From: Mitsuaria sp. 7
Lineage (GTDB): Bacteria > Pseudomonadota > Gammaproteobacteria > Burkholderiales > Burkholderiaceae_C
Assembly (NCBI RefSeq): GCF_001653795.1
Contig: NZ_CP011514.1
Coordinates: forward strand, 2,395,715 to 2,459,714
Direction: 5' to 3'
DNA: 64,000 nucleotides
The notes under the pieces: model-generated
The model's input: the letters and a program-made list of their open reading frames with translations, nothing else
Told to the model about the DNA's origin: nothing
Databases searched by the model: none
Made by a program: the position numbers and the translations under genes
In this document: in pieces, positions 51,108 through 61,463 of the stretch
Layout: every line of letters starts with the position of its first letter
Numbering within the stretch: the stretch's first letter is position 1

Positions 51108-52979
51108 ATGGCCACGCTCAAACTCAACAAGAACAAACCGGCCGATGCCAAGTCGGCGGACGACAAGGGTCCGCGCCGCGCGCCGCTGCGCGGCAAGGGC
51201 GTCAACAAGCCGCGCCCGACGCTGGCCCAGGCCCAGACCGACCGCGCGGAACGCGAAGCCGCGTTCCAGCAGCGCCTGGCCGAGGAAGGCCGGCAGCGTC
51301 AGGGCCCGCGTCGTGACGACCGCGGCCAGGACGCCCGCGGCCCGCAAGGCCGCGACGACCGCCGCGGCGGTCCCGGCGGCCGTCCGCCGCGCGAAGGCGG
51401 TGGCTACGGCGACCGGCCGGACCGCGGACCGCGCCAGGATGATCGAGGCGGTCAAGGTGGCCCGCGCGGCCAGGGCGATCGCCCCGGCTTCTCCGGTCGA
51501 CCCGAGGGTGGCGACCGCCGTCCGTACGGCGACCGTCCGCGCTCGGATGACCGTCCCCGCTTCGAAGGCGACCGCCCCCGCCGCGACGACCGGTACGGCG
51601 ACCGCCCTGCCCGTCCGCAGAGGGACCGTCCGCAAGGAGACCGCCCTTATGGGGATCGCCAGCAAGGCGATCGTTCCTACGGCGACCGACCGCAAGGGAA
51701 TCGCTCGTACGGCGATCGTCCGCAAGGGGATCGGCCTTACGGGGACCGCCCGCAGGGCGATAGACCGTACGGCAACCGTCCCCAAGGCGATCGTCCTTAT
51801 GGAGACCGTCCTCAGGGCGATCGGCCCTACGGTGATCGCCCGCAGCGCGACCGCGCCTATGGCGACCGCCCCCAAGGCGACCGGCCGCGCGGTGATCGGC
51901 CCTATGGAGATCGGTCCTACGGCGACCGTCATCAAGGGGATCGTCCTCAAGGCGACCGCCCCTACGGCGATCGCCCGCGTCGCGACGATCGCGGCGGTGA
52001 CCGCGGAGGCGATCGCTACGGCAACGGCCCCGGCGCAGGCCCGGGCAACCGCTACGGCGACGAGCGCCCGCGCCGCGCGCCCTACGGCGACCGCGATCCG
52101 GGCCACCCGTCCGACGTCCACGCCCGCGCCGAACGCGAGGAGCGCGCCGAGCGCACCGACCGTCCGCGTCAACCGGACGCGCCGCGCCAGCCCGCGCCGG
52201 TGCGCCTCGCCGAGCAGGACGCCGGCGAGCGCCTGTCCAAGCGCATGAGCGAGCTCGGCCTGGCTTCGCGCCGCGAAGCCGACGAGTGGATCGAGTCCGG
52301 CTGGGTGACCGTCGACGGCCAGCTCGCGACGCTCGGCCAGCGCGTCGGTCCGGACGCGAAGATCGAGGTCGACCGCGCCGCCCGCGAGCAGCAGGCCCAG
52401 CGCGTGACCATCCTGCTGAACAAGCCCATCGGCTACGTCTCCGGCCAGGCCGAGGACGGCTACGAGCCCGCCTCGGTGCTGGTCAAGGCCGACACCCATT
52501 GGGGCGAGGATCCGTCCAAGATCCAGTGGGCGCCGGGCCACGGCCGCGGCCTCGCGCCGGCCGGTCGCCTGGACATCGACTCCACCGGCCTGCTGGTGCT
52601 GACGCAGGACGGTCGCATCGCGCGCCATCTGATCGGCGAGGACTCCGACGTCGAGAAGGAGTACCTGGTCCGCGTCGCCGTCGAGAACGGCGATCCGGAG
52701 CAGGCGCCGCAGCACGCGCTCGACCCGCGCGCGATCGCGATGCTGATCCACGGCCTGGAGCTGGACGGCGTGCAGCTGAAGCCGGCCAAGGTGAGCTGGG
52801 CCAACGAGGACCAGCTGCGCTTCGTCCTGCGCGAGGGCCGCAAGCGCCAGATCCGCCGGATGTGCGAGCTGGTCGGGCTGCGCGTGCTGGGCCTGAAGCG
52901 CGTGCGCATCGGCCGCATCCCGCTGGGCCAGCTCCCGCCCGGACAGTGGCGCTACCTCGCGCCCTGGGAGCGCTTTTGA
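51108..52979 (+). CDS. 23S rRNA pseudouridine synthase, RluF-like, with GDRP-repeat extension
   Basis: A 623-residue protein whose last 260 residues are a complete S4-plus-PseudoU_synth_2 enzyme: S4 domain [20 protein letters not shown], catalytic Asp in [14 protein letters not shown], and [16 protein letters not shown]. The spacing is closest to RluF (position 2604) and less so RluB/RluE. The first 360 residues are Arg/Asp/Gly/Pro-rich and include about 12 tandem [10 protein letters not shown] units, likely disordered and RNA-binding. It lies 147 bases after mutL and its stop overlaps the MFS start by 4 bases. Confidence 0.9.
   Translation: MATLKLNKNKPADAKSADDKGPRRAPLRGKGVNKPRPTLAQAQTDRAEREAAFQQRLAEEGRQRQGPRRDDRGQDARGPQGRDDRRGGPGGRPPREGGGYGDRPDRGPRQDDRGGQGGPRGQGDRPGFSGRPEGGDRRPYGDRPRSDDRPRFEGDRPRRDDRYGDRPARPQRDRPQGDRPYGDRQQGDRSYGDRPQGNRSYGDRPQGDRPYGDRPQGDRPYGNRPQGDRPYGDRPQGDRPYGDRPQRDRAYGDRPQGDRPRGDRPYGDRSYGDRHQGDRPQGDRPYGDRPRRDDRGGDRGGDRYGNGPGAGPGNRYGDERPRRAPYGDRDPGHPSDVHARAEREERAERTDRPRQPDAPRQPAPVRLAEQDAGERLSKRMSELGLASRREADEWIESGWVTVDGQLATLGQRVGPDAKIEVDRAAREQQAQRVTILLNKPIGYVSGQAEDGYEPASVLVKADTHWGEDPSKIQWAPGHGRGLAPAGRLDIDSTGLLVLTQDGRIARHLIGEDSDVEKEYLVRVAVENGDPEQAPQHALDPRAIAMLIHGLELDGVQLKPAKVSWANEDQLRFVLREGRKRQIRRMCELVGLRVLGLKRVRIGRIPLGQLPPGQWRYLAPWERF
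51620..51990. repeat. Degenerate tandem repeat encoding GDRP units
   Basis: A 30-base period (and a 15-base sub-period) encoding [10 protein letters not shown]. Third-codon positions vary widely (GAC/GAT, CGT/CGC/CGG, CCG/CCC/CCT), so selection keeps the protein repeat while the DNA has diverged. Confidence 0.85.
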
Positions 52980-54214
52980 GCGTTCCGTCGCCGGCGGCGG
53001 CTGACCGCCGCGCGGGCCCCACGCCCGCGCTGCAGGTCGTCGCGCTGGCGATGCTGCTGGGTCTGCAGCCGGTCACGACCGACCTCTACCTGCCCGCCCT
53101 GCCCGGCCTGCGCGCCGACCTGCACGCGGGCATGGGCGCGACGCAGCTGACGCTGTCCGCGCTGATGCTCGCGTTCGGGCTCTCGCAGTTGCTGCTCGGC
53201 CCGCTGGGCGACCGCTTCGGCCGCCGGCCGGTGCTGCTGGGCGGACTGACGCTCTACGTGGTCGCCGCGATCGGCGCGGCGCTGGCCGCGACGATCGAGG
53301 CCCTCGTCGCCTGCCGCGCGTTGCAGGGCGTGGGTCTGGCGGCGTCGGTCGTCGTCGCGCGCGCCATGCTGCGCGACTGGTTCGAGCCCCAGGAAGGCGC
53401 GCGGATGATGGCCAAGGCGCTGTCCGGCCTGGGCGTGATCGCGCTGGCCTCGCCGCTGATCGGCGGCGTGCTCGCGGCCGGCGTCGGCTGGCGCTGGGCG
53501 ATCCTGGCGACCGCCGTCTCCGGCGCCGCGACGCTCGCCGTGATCGCCTGGCGCGTCCCCGAAAGCCTGGCACGTCCCGACCCCGACGCGCTGCGTCCCT
53601 CGGGCCTGGTCGCCAACTGGCGGACCGTGCTCTCCCACCCGACCTTCCGCGCCTACGCGCTGCTCACCGCGCTGGCCTACGCGACGCTGTACGCCTTCCT
53701 CGCCGGATCGAGCTTCGTGTTCATCGAGGTCCTGGGCCTGCGCCATCACAGCTACGGCGCGCTCGTCGCCGGCGGCGCCGCGCTCTACGTCACCGGCACG
53801 CTGATCTGCCGGCGCTGGCTGCGCACGCTGAGCATCGCCGACACCGCCGCCCGCGGCGCGTGCTTCACCGCGCTGGGCGCGCTGGGCATGGGCCTCGCGG
53901 CCTTCGTGCTGCCGCCGTCGCCGTGGGCGCTGATGATCCCGCACGTCGGCATCATGCTCGGCCACGGCGTGCTGCAACCCTGCGGCCAGGCCGGCGCCGT
54001 CGGGCCGTTCCCGCGCCAGGCCGGCGCGGCGGCGGCGTTGTCGGGCTTCGCGATCGCGCTCGCGGCCTTCGCCGTCGGCGCGTGGCTCAGCGCCAGCCTC
54101 GACGGCACCGTCACGCCGCTCGCCGCCACGATGATGGTGCTGGGCCTGTGCACCGCCACCTGCGCCTGGACGCTGGTCCGCCGGCAGGGCCAACCCTCTC
54201 CGCGTCCCGCATGA
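52976..54214 (+). CDS. Bcr/CflA-type MFS drug exporter
   Basis: A 412-residue major-facilitator protein with 12 predicted membrane helices. [19 protein letters not shown] is the hallmark of the Bcr/CflA subfamily, and [13 protein letters not shown] is MFS motif A. The start is a TTG that overlaps the preceding stop (TTGA) and has GGGAG 5 bases upstream; the frame is open farther up but inside the pseudouridine synthase gene. The stop overlaps the miaA ATG (ATGA). Probably a proton-driven exporter of drugs or metabolites; its place among RNA-modification genes seems incidental. Confidence 0.93.
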   Translation: MSVPSPAAADRRAGPTPALQVVALAMLLGLQPVTTDLYLPALPGLRADLHAGMGATQLTLSALMLAFGLSQLLLGPLGDRFGRRPVLLGGLTLYVVAAIGAALAATIEALVACRALQGVGLAASVVVARAMLRDWFEPQEGARMMAKALSGLGVIALASPLIGGVLAAGVGWRWAILATAVSGAATLAVIAWRVPESLARPDPDALRPSGLVANWRTVLSHPTFRAYALLTALAYATLYAFLAGSSFVFIEVLGLRHHSYGALVAGGAALYVTGTLICRRWLRTLSIADTAARGACFTALGALGMGLAAFVLPPSPWALMIPHVGIMLGHGVLQPCGQAGAVGPFPRQAGAAAALSGFAIALAAFAVGAWLSASLDGTVTPLAATMMVLGLCTATCAWTLVRRQGQPSPRPA

Positions 54215-55251
54215 GCGAGCATCCCCTCCCCGACACCCGCATCGATGCCAAGGCTCGGGCCGACGTCGACGCCGCTCCGCGCGCCGCCGCCGACATCGTC
54301 GCCGGGCACGACCTGACCCCGCTGTGCATCGCCGGTCCCACCGGGTGCGGCAAGACCGCCGCGGCGCTCGCGCTAGCGCGCCGCCAGCCGGTCGAGATCA
54401 TCAGCGTCGACTCCGCGCTGGTGTACCGCGGCATGGACATCGGCACGGCCAAGCCGTCGCCGGAGGAACTCGCCTCGGTGCCGCACCACCTGATCGACAT
54501 CCTCGAGCCGACGCAGAGCTACTCCGCCGCGCAGTTCGTCCGCGATGCGCTGCGACTGGTGCCGGAGATCCAGGCGCGAGGCTCGCGTCCGCTGCTCGTG
54601 GGCGGCACGATGCTGTACTTCAAGGCGCTCTTCGACGGCCTGTCGGAGCTGCCGCAGGCCGATCCCGCGCTGCGCGCGCAACTCGACGCCGACGCGGCGC
54701 GCGACGGCTGGCCCGCGATGCACGCGCGGCTGGCCGCGCTCGATCCCGAGACGGCCGCGCGCCTGGCGCCGCTGGACTCGCAGCGCATCCAGCGCGCGCT
54801 GGAGGTCTGCCTGCTCAGCGGCGAGCCGATGTCGGCGCTCTACCAGCGCCAGCGCTCGCAAGGCGTGGACTGGCCGCTGATCTCGCTCGAGCCTTCGGAC
54901 CAGGCGCGCGCCTGGCTGCATGCGCGGCTCGGGCAGCGCTTCGCGCTGATGCTGGAACAAGGCTTCCTCGACGAGGTCCGCCGCCTGCGCGCGCGCGGCG
55001 ACCTGCAGCCTGGACTGCCCTCGATGCGCTGCGTCGGCTACCGGCAGGCGTGGGAACTGCTCGCCGCGAACGAGGCCGCGCCCGACCTCGCGGCCCTGCA
55101 GGAACTCGGCACCGCCGCGACGCGGCAGCTCGCCAAGCGCCAGATCACGTGGCTGCGCAGCATGCCCGCGCGCCGCATCGTGGCGGCTGAGGCGCCCGAC
55201 GCGCTCGACCGGCTGATCGCGCTGGCGAGCGCCTCGACACCGTCCGCCTAG
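54211..55251 (+). CDS. miaA: tRNA dimethylallyltransferase
   Basis: A 346-residue enzyme that adds the isopentenyl group to A37 of tRNAs reading UNN codons. The P-loop [12 protein letters not shown], catalytic [28 protein letters not shown] and [10 protein letters not shown], and the C-terminal [12 protein letters not shown] are all present. There is an unusual 30-residue N-terminal lead before the P-loop, but the ATG that overlaps the MFS stop is well supported by coupling. mutL-miaA linkage is common in proteobacteria; here two genes lie between them. Confidence 0.97.
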   Translation: MSEHPLPDTRIDAKARADVDAAPRAAADIVAGHDLTPLCIAGPTGCGKTAAALALARRQPVEIISVDSALVYRGMDIGTAKPSPEELASVPHHLIDILEPTQSYSAAQFVRDALRLVPEIQARGSRPLLVGGTMLYFKALFDGLSELPQADPALRAQLDADAARDGWPAMHARLAALDPETAARLAPLDSQRIQRALEVCLLSGEPMSALYQRQRSQGVDWPLISLEPSDQARAWLHARLGQRFALMLEQGFLDEVRRLRARGDLQPGLPSMRCVGYRQAWELLAANEAAPDLAALQELGTAATRQLAKRQITWLRSMPARRIVAAEAPDALDRLIALASASTPSA

Positions 55252-55642
55252 CGCGGCGTCTTCCGCGTCGCTGCCGCCTCCGCACCGACGACCACCGTCC
55301 CGGGCGGGAAGACGCATCCGACGCGCCTTCCCGCCTTCCCGCCTTCTCAGCCTTCTCAGCCTTCTCAGCCTTCGCAGCCTCTGCGGCCTTCGCGGCCTTC
55401 GCGGCCTTCGCGGCTTTCTCGGCCTCCTGGGCCCGCCCGTCGCGGGGACGCACCTCCGGCAACTCGTCCAGGCCCAGCGAGGGCGCACGCACGTAGCCTG
55501 CGTCGCGGCTCCTCAGCCTGTCGAAGAACAATTCGATCTGCTTCTCGTCGAGCGAGGACCTCCGGCGTGGCGCCGCCTCTTGGGCGGCGTCGGTCGATCC
55601 GCTCGCGGGAAGGGGGTGGGTGTGGGTGACAGTTCCTGGCAT
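55145..55642 (-). CDS. Small Lys/Ala/Arg-rich hypothetical protein
   Basis: A possible 165-residue protein starting [14 protein letters not shown]. The first 80 residues look like ordinary protein ([20 protein letters not shown]). A run of [22 protein letters not shown] repeats follows, then a very Arg-rich tail. AAGGA lies 9 bases before the ATG. The 3' end overlaps miaA by 107 bases on the opposite strand, so the true C-terminus may be frameshifted or the tail is non-conserved. The repeats resemble histone-like Lys/Ala tails that bind DNA, but I cannot assign it. Confidence 0.45.
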   Translation of the reverse strand: MPGTVTHTHPLPASGSTDAAQEAAPRRRSSLDEKQIELFFDRLRSRDAGYVRAPSLGLDELPEVRPRDGRAQEAEKAAKAAKAAKAAEAAKAEKAEKAEKAGRREGASDASSRPGRWSSVRRRQRRGRRRARRTVSRRSPARSAGRARRAPQPPRCGARACCAAT

Positions 55643-55902
55643 CTGCGGATTTCCTTTCACGGGGTCGTGTCGAGTTCGAAGGACGTTCAGTGGTCCGGAG
55701 ACTTGTCGTGCGACACCTCTGCCCATCGGTAGTTCCGTGCAGCATGAATGGCTTGAATGCAGCATCACTCCACCCGTTCAAGTGGGCCGACCCCGACCCG
55801 GGCGATCCTTGACCGGACGCGCATCGCCGCCCGTCGGACACATGACGGACAGGCGCCACAATCCATCGATCGACCTCCGGCTTCTCCACGACGACTTGGA
55901 AG

Positions 55903-56586
55903 ATGGTTTCGACGATGGCTTCGACAATGGATGTCCCGCTTCTGACGGCCACCGGCCTGACCAAGCGCTACGGCGCGCAGACGCTGTTCGAGCACCTGTC
56001 GCTCACGCTGCAGCGCGGCGAGATGCTCGCGCTGCTGGGCGAGTCCGGCAGCGGCAAGTCCACGCTGCTGAACGGCCTGGCCGCGCTGGAGCCGCTGGAC
56101 CGGGGTCAGGTCGTGCTGCTGGGCCGCGACATCCTGTCGCTGGACGAGTCCGGCCAGGCGCAGCTGCGCCGCGAGCAGCTGGGTTTCGTGTTCCAGGCCT
56201 TCCATGTGCTGCCGCATCTGAACGTTCACGACAACGTGGCCCTGCCCTTGCTGCTGCAGGGCAAGCCCGACGGGAAGCGCGTGGCCGAGATGCTCGACGC
56301 GGTCGGCCTCTCCGCGCAGGCGCGGCACCTGCCGAGGCAGTTGTCCGGCGGGCAGCTGCAGCGCGTCGCGATCGCCCGCGCGCTGGTGCACCGGCCCGTG
56401 CTGGTGCTGGCCGACGAGCCCACCGGCAACCTCGATCCGTCGCATGCCGACCAGGTCATGCGGCTGCTGCGCCAGCAGTTGCTCGAGCAGGACGCGGCCT
56501 GTCTGCTGGTGACGCACTCGGCACACGCGGCGGAACACGCGGACCGCCGCCTGCGGCTCGAGAACGGCCAGCTCGTCGATGCGTGA
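55903..56586 (+). CDS. ABC transporter ATP-binding protein (LolD/YbbA type)
   Basis: A 227-residue ATPase of the MacB/LolD group. Walker A GESGSGKST, Q-loop VFQAFHVLP, signature LSGGQLQRVAIARAL, Walker B VLVLADEPTGNLD and the H-loop THS are present. Three in-frame ATGs in the first ten codons (55903, 55915, 55930) lie in a short direct repeat; the exact start is uncertain. It is followed after 39 bases by its permease. With the FtsX-type permease and the lipocalin-like protein it forms an export or lipoprotein-release system at the inner membrane. The 260 bases upstream show no other gene. Confidence 0.94.
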   Translation: MVSTMASTMDVPLLTATGLTKRYGAQTLFEHLSLTLQRGEMLALLGESGSGKSTLLNGLAALEPLDRGQVVLLGRDILSLDESGQAQLRREQLGFVFQAFHVLPHLNVHDNVALPLLLQGKPDGKRVAEMLDAVGLSAQARHLPRQLSGGQLQRVAIARALVHRPVLVLADEPTGNLDPSHADQVMRLLRQQLLEQDAACLLVTHSAHAAEHADRRLRLENGQLVDA

Positions 56587-56625
56587 GCCCGCCATGAGCC
56601 GCCATGAACACGCCACGAACCCGCG

Positions 56626-59295
56626 ATGCCACCGCGATCAACCCGCGATGACGCCGTGATTCCCCAAAGCGTCGACGCTTCCCCGTCCGCCGGCCTGCGC
56701 CGCGCGTGGGGCTGGTGGTGGCAGCTGTCCTGGCCGGCGCTGCGCCTGCAGTGGGGCCGCCAGCTCGCCGCGCTGCTGACGATCGCGCTGGGACTGGCGC
56801 TGGCCGGCGCGGTGCACTGGATCAACGCGTCGGCGCTGGCGCAGTTCGAGTCCGCCGCGCGCCAGAGCAGCGCGGTGGCCGACACCGAACTCAGCCCCTC
56901 GCCCGGTGCCGCGCCGCTGTCGGACCGCTACTTCGCCGAACTCGCCGCGCGCGACGACATCGCCGCGCTCGCGCCCCGGCTCGACGCCAGCATCCGGCTG
57001 CAGGGCCGCGACGGCTCGTGGCAGCGCGTGCGGCTGATCGGACTGGATCTGGTGCAGCTCGGCGCGTTCCACCCGCAATGGTTCCCCCGGCTGGACGGCG
57101 CCGACCTCGGCCGCGCCCTGCGCGAGCCGGCGCTGCTGGTCAGCGACGCGGCGTGGACGAGACTCGGCTTCGATGTCACCGCGAACGCGGCCACACCCGG
57201 GCCGGCGACGGCCTCCGCGCCGTCGGCTGTCCCTCGTCCCGCGCTGCCCCGCGCCCTGCGCGTGGACCTGCCGGACGAGCAGTCCCCGCTCCCCGTCGTC
57301 GGCCGCGTGCCGGACCGCCAGCAGCCGCTGGTGATCGTCGACATCGCCTGGGCGCAGCAACTGCTGCATCGTCCCGGCCAGCTCGACGCGATCCTGCTGC
57401 GCATGGCGCCAGGCCGCGCGGTCCCCGCCGACTGGCCCGCCGGTGTCCAGGCCCGCGCGCCCGAGGACCAGGCCCGCCAGCAGGCCGACGAGGCGCGTCG
57501 CCTCACGCGCGCCTACCGGCTCAATCTCGGGGTGCTGTCGCTGATGGCGCTCTTCGTCGGCGCGTTCATGGTCTTCGCGGTGCACAGCCTGTCGGTGGCG
57601 CAGCGGCTCCCGCAACTCGCGCTGCTGGGCGTGCTCGGCATGAGCGCGCGGCAGCGGCTGGCGCTGCTGGTGTCAGAAGCGCTGGCGCTCGGCATCGCCG
57701 GCGCAGTGCTGGGACTGGGGCTGGCCGTGGCGCTCGCGGAGCTGGGTCTGCATGCGCTAGGCGGCGATCTCGGCAGCGGGCTGACCGGCCTCAGCGGCGG
57801 ACGGCCGGAACTGCAGCTCTCGTGGGCCTCGATCGCAGGCCTGCTCGCGCTCGGGCCGCTGGTGAGCCTGGGCGCGGCCGCCCTGCCGCTGGCACGCCTG
57901 CGCGGGCTGCCGGTCGCGCAGGTGCTCAAGGGCCTGGGCAGCGGCGGCGACACCGGTCGCTGGTGGTGGATGGGGCCCGTGCTGCTCGTCGCCGCGCTGC
58001 CGCTGACCTGGATGCGACCCGTCTTCGGCCTGCCGCTCGGGACCTATGCCGCGATGGTCGCGCTGCTGCTCGGCGCGCTGGGCACGGTGCCCTTCGTGCT
58101 GCGCGCGATGACGGGCCTGCTGCGCGGCTGGGCGGCACGACGCGCGCTGCCGCTGCTGGCCGTCGAACGTGCCCGTGATCAGGCGGGCGAAGCCGGCCGT
58201 CTGATCGCCGGCGTGCTGGTCGCGCTTGCGCTGGCCGTGGCGATGCTGGTGATGGTCGCGAGCTTCCGCAATTCGCTCGACCAATGGCTGAGCGACATGC
58301 TGCCCGCCGACCTCTACCTGCGCCAGACCGCGCGCGACAGCGCCCAGCAGGGTCAGCCGATGCCGCCGGGTCTGGCCGCGTCGGCCGCCGCGCTGCCCGG
58401 CGTCGAGCGCGTCGCCGCGCAGCGCACGCGCGCGATCGGGATCCGCGTGCGCGGCATGACCGGCGGCACGACGCTGCTGGCGCGGCCGCTCGATCACCGG
58501 CTGCCGCTGCAGGGCGAGGCCGCCGCGCTGCCCGACGGCCTGCAGCCGGTCTACATCAACGAGGCGATGCGCGATGAGCTGCGACTCGCGCCCGGCGACC
58601 GCTTCATGCTCCGGCTCGACGGACGCCAGCTGCCCGTCGGGGTGAAGGCGATCTGGCGCGATTACAGCCGCCAGAGCGGCGCCGTGCTGATGGAGCGTCA
58701 AGACTGGGAGCGCCTCAGCGGCGACGCCGCGATCACCGAGCTCGCGCTCTGGCTGAAGTCCGGTGCCGATCCGATCGCCGTGCAGCAGGCGCTGCGCGAC
58801 ACCTCCGGCGCGCCGGAGTCGCTGGAGATCGCATCGGCCGGCGAGCTGCGGCGCTTCTCGCTCGCCATCTTCGACCGCAGCTTCGCGATCACCTACTGGC
58901 TGCAGGCGGTGGGCCTCGGGCTGGGGCTGTTCGGCGTCGCGGCCAGCCTGTCGGCGCAACTGCTGGCGCGGCGGCGCGAATTCGGCCTGCTGATGCACCT
59001 CGGCCTGACTCGCGCGATGCTGCGCCGGCTGGTGCTCGCCGAGACGCTGCTGCAGGCGCTGGCCGGCGCGGTCATGGGGCTGCTGGTCGGCCTGGCCATC
59101 AGCGCGGTGCTGGTGTTCCGGCTCAATCCGCAGAGTTTCCACTGGAGCATGGACTGGTCGATCCCCGGATGGCGCGTCGCGGCGCTGCTGGCGGCCAGCC
59201 TGATCGCCACCGGCGCGACCGCCGCCTGGGCCAGCGCGCGCGCGCTGCGCGCCGGCCGCGGCGAGGCCTTGCGCGCCGTGCGGGAGGACTGGTGA
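56626..59295 (+). CDS. FtsX-type ABC permease (YbbP-like)
   Basis: An 889-residue inner-membrane permease with two FtsX modules. TM1 (LLTIALGLALAGAVHWINA) is followed by a large periplasmic domain, three helices (LGVLSLMALFVGAFMVFAVH onward), two central helices, a second periplasmic domain (about 570-740) and a last FtsX triplet. The duplicated layout matches YbbP/AttF-type permeases, not LolC/E, which have one module. Its stop shares one base with the next ATG. Probably moves a lipid or hydrophobic compound with the adjacent ATPase. Confidence 0.9.
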   Translation: MPPRSTRDDAVIPQSVDASPSAGLRRAWGWWWQLSWPALRLQWGRQLAALLTIALGLALAGAVHWINASALAQFESAARQSSAVADTELSPSPGAAPLSDRYFAELAARDDIAALAPRLDASIRLQGRDGSWQRVRLIGLDLVQLGAFHPQWFPRLDGADLGRALREPALLVSDAAWTRLGFDVTANAATPGPATASAPSAVPRPALPRALRVDLPDEQSPLPVVGRVPDRQQPLVIVDIAWAQQLLHRPGQLDAILLRMAPGRAVPADWPAGVQARAPEDQARQQADEARRLTRAYRLNLGVLSLMALFVGAFMVFAVHSLSVAQRLPQLALLGVLGMSARQRLALLVSEALALGIAGAVLGLGLAVALAELGLHALGGDLGSGLTGLSGGRPELQLSWASIAGLLALGPLVSLGAAALPLARLRGLPVAQVLKGLGSGGDTGRWWWMGPVLLVAALPLTWMRPVFGLPLGTYAAMVALLLGALGTVPFVLRAMTGLLRGWAARRALPLLAVERARDQAGEAGRLIAGVLVALALAVAMLVMVASFRNSLDQWLSDMLPADLYLRQTARDSAQQGQPMPPGLAASAAALPGVERVAAQRTRAIGIRVRGMTGGTTLLARPLDHRLPLQGEAAALPDGLQPVYINEAMRDELRLAPGDRFMLRLDGRQLPVGVKAIWRDYSRQSGAVLMERQDWERLSGDAAITELALWLKSGADPIAVQQALRDTSGAPESLEIASAGELRRFSLAIFDRSFAITYWLQAVGLGLGLFGVAASLSAQLLARRREFGLLMHLGLTRAMLRRLVLAETLLQALAGAVMGLLVGLAISAVLVFRLNPQSFHWSMDWSIPGWRVAALLAASLIATGATAAWASARALRAGRGEALRAVREDW

Positions 59296-60632
59296 TGATC
59301 GGACGACGGCCGCTGCTGGGGGGATTCGGACTGGCGGCGCTCACGACGGCGCCGGGATCTGCATTCGCCGAGGTCCGCAAGCCCGCTGCCGCGAAGACAT
59401 CGACATCGACATCGACATCGGCATCGGCATCGCCCCCGACCACCGCTGGCGCGTCGGCTTCGGAGATCCTGTCCGCCGCGCCGTTGCGCTTCCCCCGCGA
59501 CCACGGCGCGCATCCCGGAACGCGCGTCGAGTGGTGGTACGTGACCGGCGTGCTGTACGCGGGTACGGGGTCGGCGTCGGCCGCGCCGAGCGGGAAGAAC
59601 GGCGACGGCAGCGCACGTCCGGACTTCGGTTTCCAGCTCACCTTCTTCCGGGTCCGCAACGACCTGAAACGTCCGTTGTCATCGGCCTTTTCCCCGGATC
59701 AGGTGATGCTGGGTCATGCCGCGATCTCGGACCTGGGCCGGCAGCGCCTGCTGCACGACCAGCAGGTGTTGCGCCACGGTTTCGCGAACGCGCGGACCGA
59801 GCTCGACGACACCCGCGTGCGCCTGGGCAACTGGCAGCTGCGCCGCATGAACGGTGCGGGCGGTGCGGGTGGTGCGAGAGGTGCTGGTGCTGGTGCTGGT
59901 GCTGGTGCTGGTGCTGGCGACGCCCACAGCCGCTACACGCTGCTGATGGCGAGCGAGCACGCGGGCTTCGCGCTCGAACTGACGCTGGACGCGCCGCAGT
60001 CGCCGCTGCTGCAGGGCCGGGCCGGCTGGTCGCGCAAGGGCCCCGGCGAGCAGCAGGCGAGCCGCTATGTCAGCGAGCCGCAGCTGGCCGGCACCGGCCG
60101 ACTCGCCTTGCGCGAGGACGGCAGGAACGCCACGCACGAGGTGCGCGCCCGGGCCTGGCTCGATCACGAATGGAGCAACCAGTACCTCGGCCGCGGCGCG
60201 GACGCGGCACCGGAGCGCGCGGTCGGCTGGGACTGGATGGGACTGAACCTCGACGACGGCGCGTCGCTGACGCTGTTCCGGATGCGGGGACAGGACGGCG
60301 CCGTCATCTGGACCGGCGGCAGCTGGCGCGCGGAGGCGGGCGGCGCGGCGGGCGGCGCGCCGGTCGACTTCGAGCAGCAGCTCCAGTTCGAGCCGCTGGC
60401 GTTCTGGAAGAGCCCGGTCAGCCTGGCGACCTATCCCGTCCGCTGGCGGATCCGGACGCCGCGCGGCGTCTACGTCGTGGAGGCCGCGTACGCGGCGCAG
60501 GAGATCGACGCCCGCCGCAGCACCGGCTTCCCGTACTGGGAAGGCGTGGCGCGCGTGGCCGACGAGGCCGGCCGCACGCTGGGCTGGGGCTACCTGGAGA
60601 TGACGGGCTACGCGGGCAAGGTCCCGCTGTAA
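59295..60632 (+). CDS. AttH/CrtC-like lipocalin-fold protein
   Basis: A 445-residue secreted protein of the AttH (carotenoid 1,2-hydratase-like) family. Tat-like signal MIGRRPLLGGFGLAALTTAP; then FPRDHGAHPGTRVEWWYVTG, LTFFRVRN, ARAWLDHEWSNQYLG, WDWMGLNLDDG and FPYWEGVARV, the conserved motifs of the double lipocalin fold. GGAGG lies upstream of the ATG. The gene is the third of the ABC unit, a linkage known for this family. Two perfect microsatellites inside it encode TSTS and GAGA stretches that interrupt the usual fold. Confidence 0.9.
   Translation: MIGRRPLLGGFGLAALTTAPGSAFAEVRKPAAAKTSTSTSTSASASPPTTAGASASEILSAAPLRFPRDHGAHPGTRVEWWYVTGVLYAGTGSASAAPSGKNGDGSARPDFGFQLTFFRVRNDLKRPLSSAFSPDQVMLGHAAISDLGRQRLLHDQQVLRHGFANARTELDDTRVRLGNWQLRRMNGAGGAGGARGAGAGAGAGAGAGDAHSRYTLLMASEHAGFALELTLDAPQSPLLQGRAGWSRKGPGEQQASRYVSEPQLAGTGRLALREDGRNATHEVRARAWLDHEWSNQYLGRGADAAPERAVGWDWMGLNLDDGASLTLFRMRGQDGAVIWTGGSWRAEAGGAAGGAPVDFEQQLQFEPLAFWKSPVSLATYPVRWRIRTPRGVYVVEAAYAAQEIDARRSTGFPYWEGVARVADEAGRTLGWGYLEMTGYAGKVPL
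59397..59432. repeat. 6-base microsatellite (RCATCG)6
   Basis: Four ACATCG and two GCATCG units in frame, encoding TSTSTSTSASAS just after the signal peptide. Unit changes would keep the frame. Confidence 0.9.
59881..59916. repeat. 6-base microsatellite (GTGCTG)6
   Basis: Six perfect units in frame encoding alternating Gly-Ala within a loop of the lipocalin-like protein. Confidence 0.9.
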
Positions 60633-60667
60633 CGCGTCGCCGGACGGGACGTTGAGGCGAAGACCTG

Positions 60668-61285
60668 CTAAGCCGGTCTCGTGCCGCTGTAGCGGTTGCG
60701 CCCCGACGGCATCGCCGCATAGGCGCGCACGCAGTTGCAGCCGGCACCGCGCGCCATCGCCAGCGCCTGCCGGGCCTGCTGCAGCAACTGGTCCGCGCCC
60801 TGCTGCGGCTCGCGCCGCCAATCCTGCCAATGGGCCAGGCCCAGGCTCGCGCTCAAGGGCATCGCCTGCCCCGCCCAGCGGTAATCGAGGGTGGCCACGC
60901 GGGCCCGCACGCGGTCGGCGGCGTCCAGTGCGCCCAGCGGGTCAGTGCACGGCAGGTAGGCGGCCCACACGCCGCGCGGCAGCGGCAGCAGCCAGTCGCC
61001 GCCCCGCAGTTGCTGCCGCACGAGCTGGTCGAGGCGTTCGTCCAGCGCCTGGATGCACTCGTCGCCGAACTGCTGCTGCAGGCGCGCCCAGGGATCGAGC
61101 TCCAGCAGCATCAGCACGCCGTCATGGCGGTGCCGCTGGGCGCGGGCGGCCTCGCGTTTGAGGTCGTCCATCAACTGCGCCTCGTCGGCGGCGGCGATCC
61201 GCGCCGGAGGCTCGCGACGCGCCCGCCAGCGCCGCCGCAGGGAAGTCCACCAGGCCCCGGGGCCCCTGTCCGAGTCTTGAGCCAT
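60668..61285 (-). CDS. Degenerate GGDEF-domain protein
   Basis: A 205-residue protein with a diguanylate-cyclase fold but no catalytic motif. The segment equivalent to GGDEF reads LPRGVW (LLPLPRGVWAAYLP). The earlier MLLELDPWARLQQQFGDECI matches the substrate-binding helix, where the family has DxDxFKxxND. The final SLGLAHWQDW and ADQLLQQARQALAMAR are GGDEF-like. It is thus probably a c-di-GMP or protein-binding relic. The ATG at 61285 has AAGGTG 5 bases upstream. It is divergent from an intact GGDEF protein. Confidence 0.7.
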   Translation of the reverse strand: MAQDSDRGPGAWWTSLRRRWRARREPPARIAAADEAQLMDDLKREAARAQRHRHDGVLMLLELDPWARLQQQFGDECIQALDERLDQLVRQQLRGGDWLLPLPRGVWAAYLPCTDPLGALDAADRVRARVATLDYRWAGQAMPLSASLGLAHWQDWRREPQQGADQLLQQARQALAMARGAGCNCVRAYAAMPSGRNRYSGTRPA

Positions 61286-61463
61286 GCGCCCACCTTCGCC
61301 GGAGATGAGGAGTGATTGCAGCACAGGAGCAAGCCGCGCGCCGCCCCCTTGAGCGAGGGAGGATAGGCGCTTGCGCCACGGTGCGTCGCGTCAGTTGTAA
61401 CGAATCCGGACCGGCCGCAGGGACGCGTGCCGCCGGCCCGCGCCTGCTCTACAGTCGACGGCT

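Noticed and set aside
55903..59295. LolCDE lipoprotein release system
   Set aside because: The permease has a duplicated FtsX layout of 889 residues and is followed by an AttH-like gene; LolC/LolE are about 400 residues.
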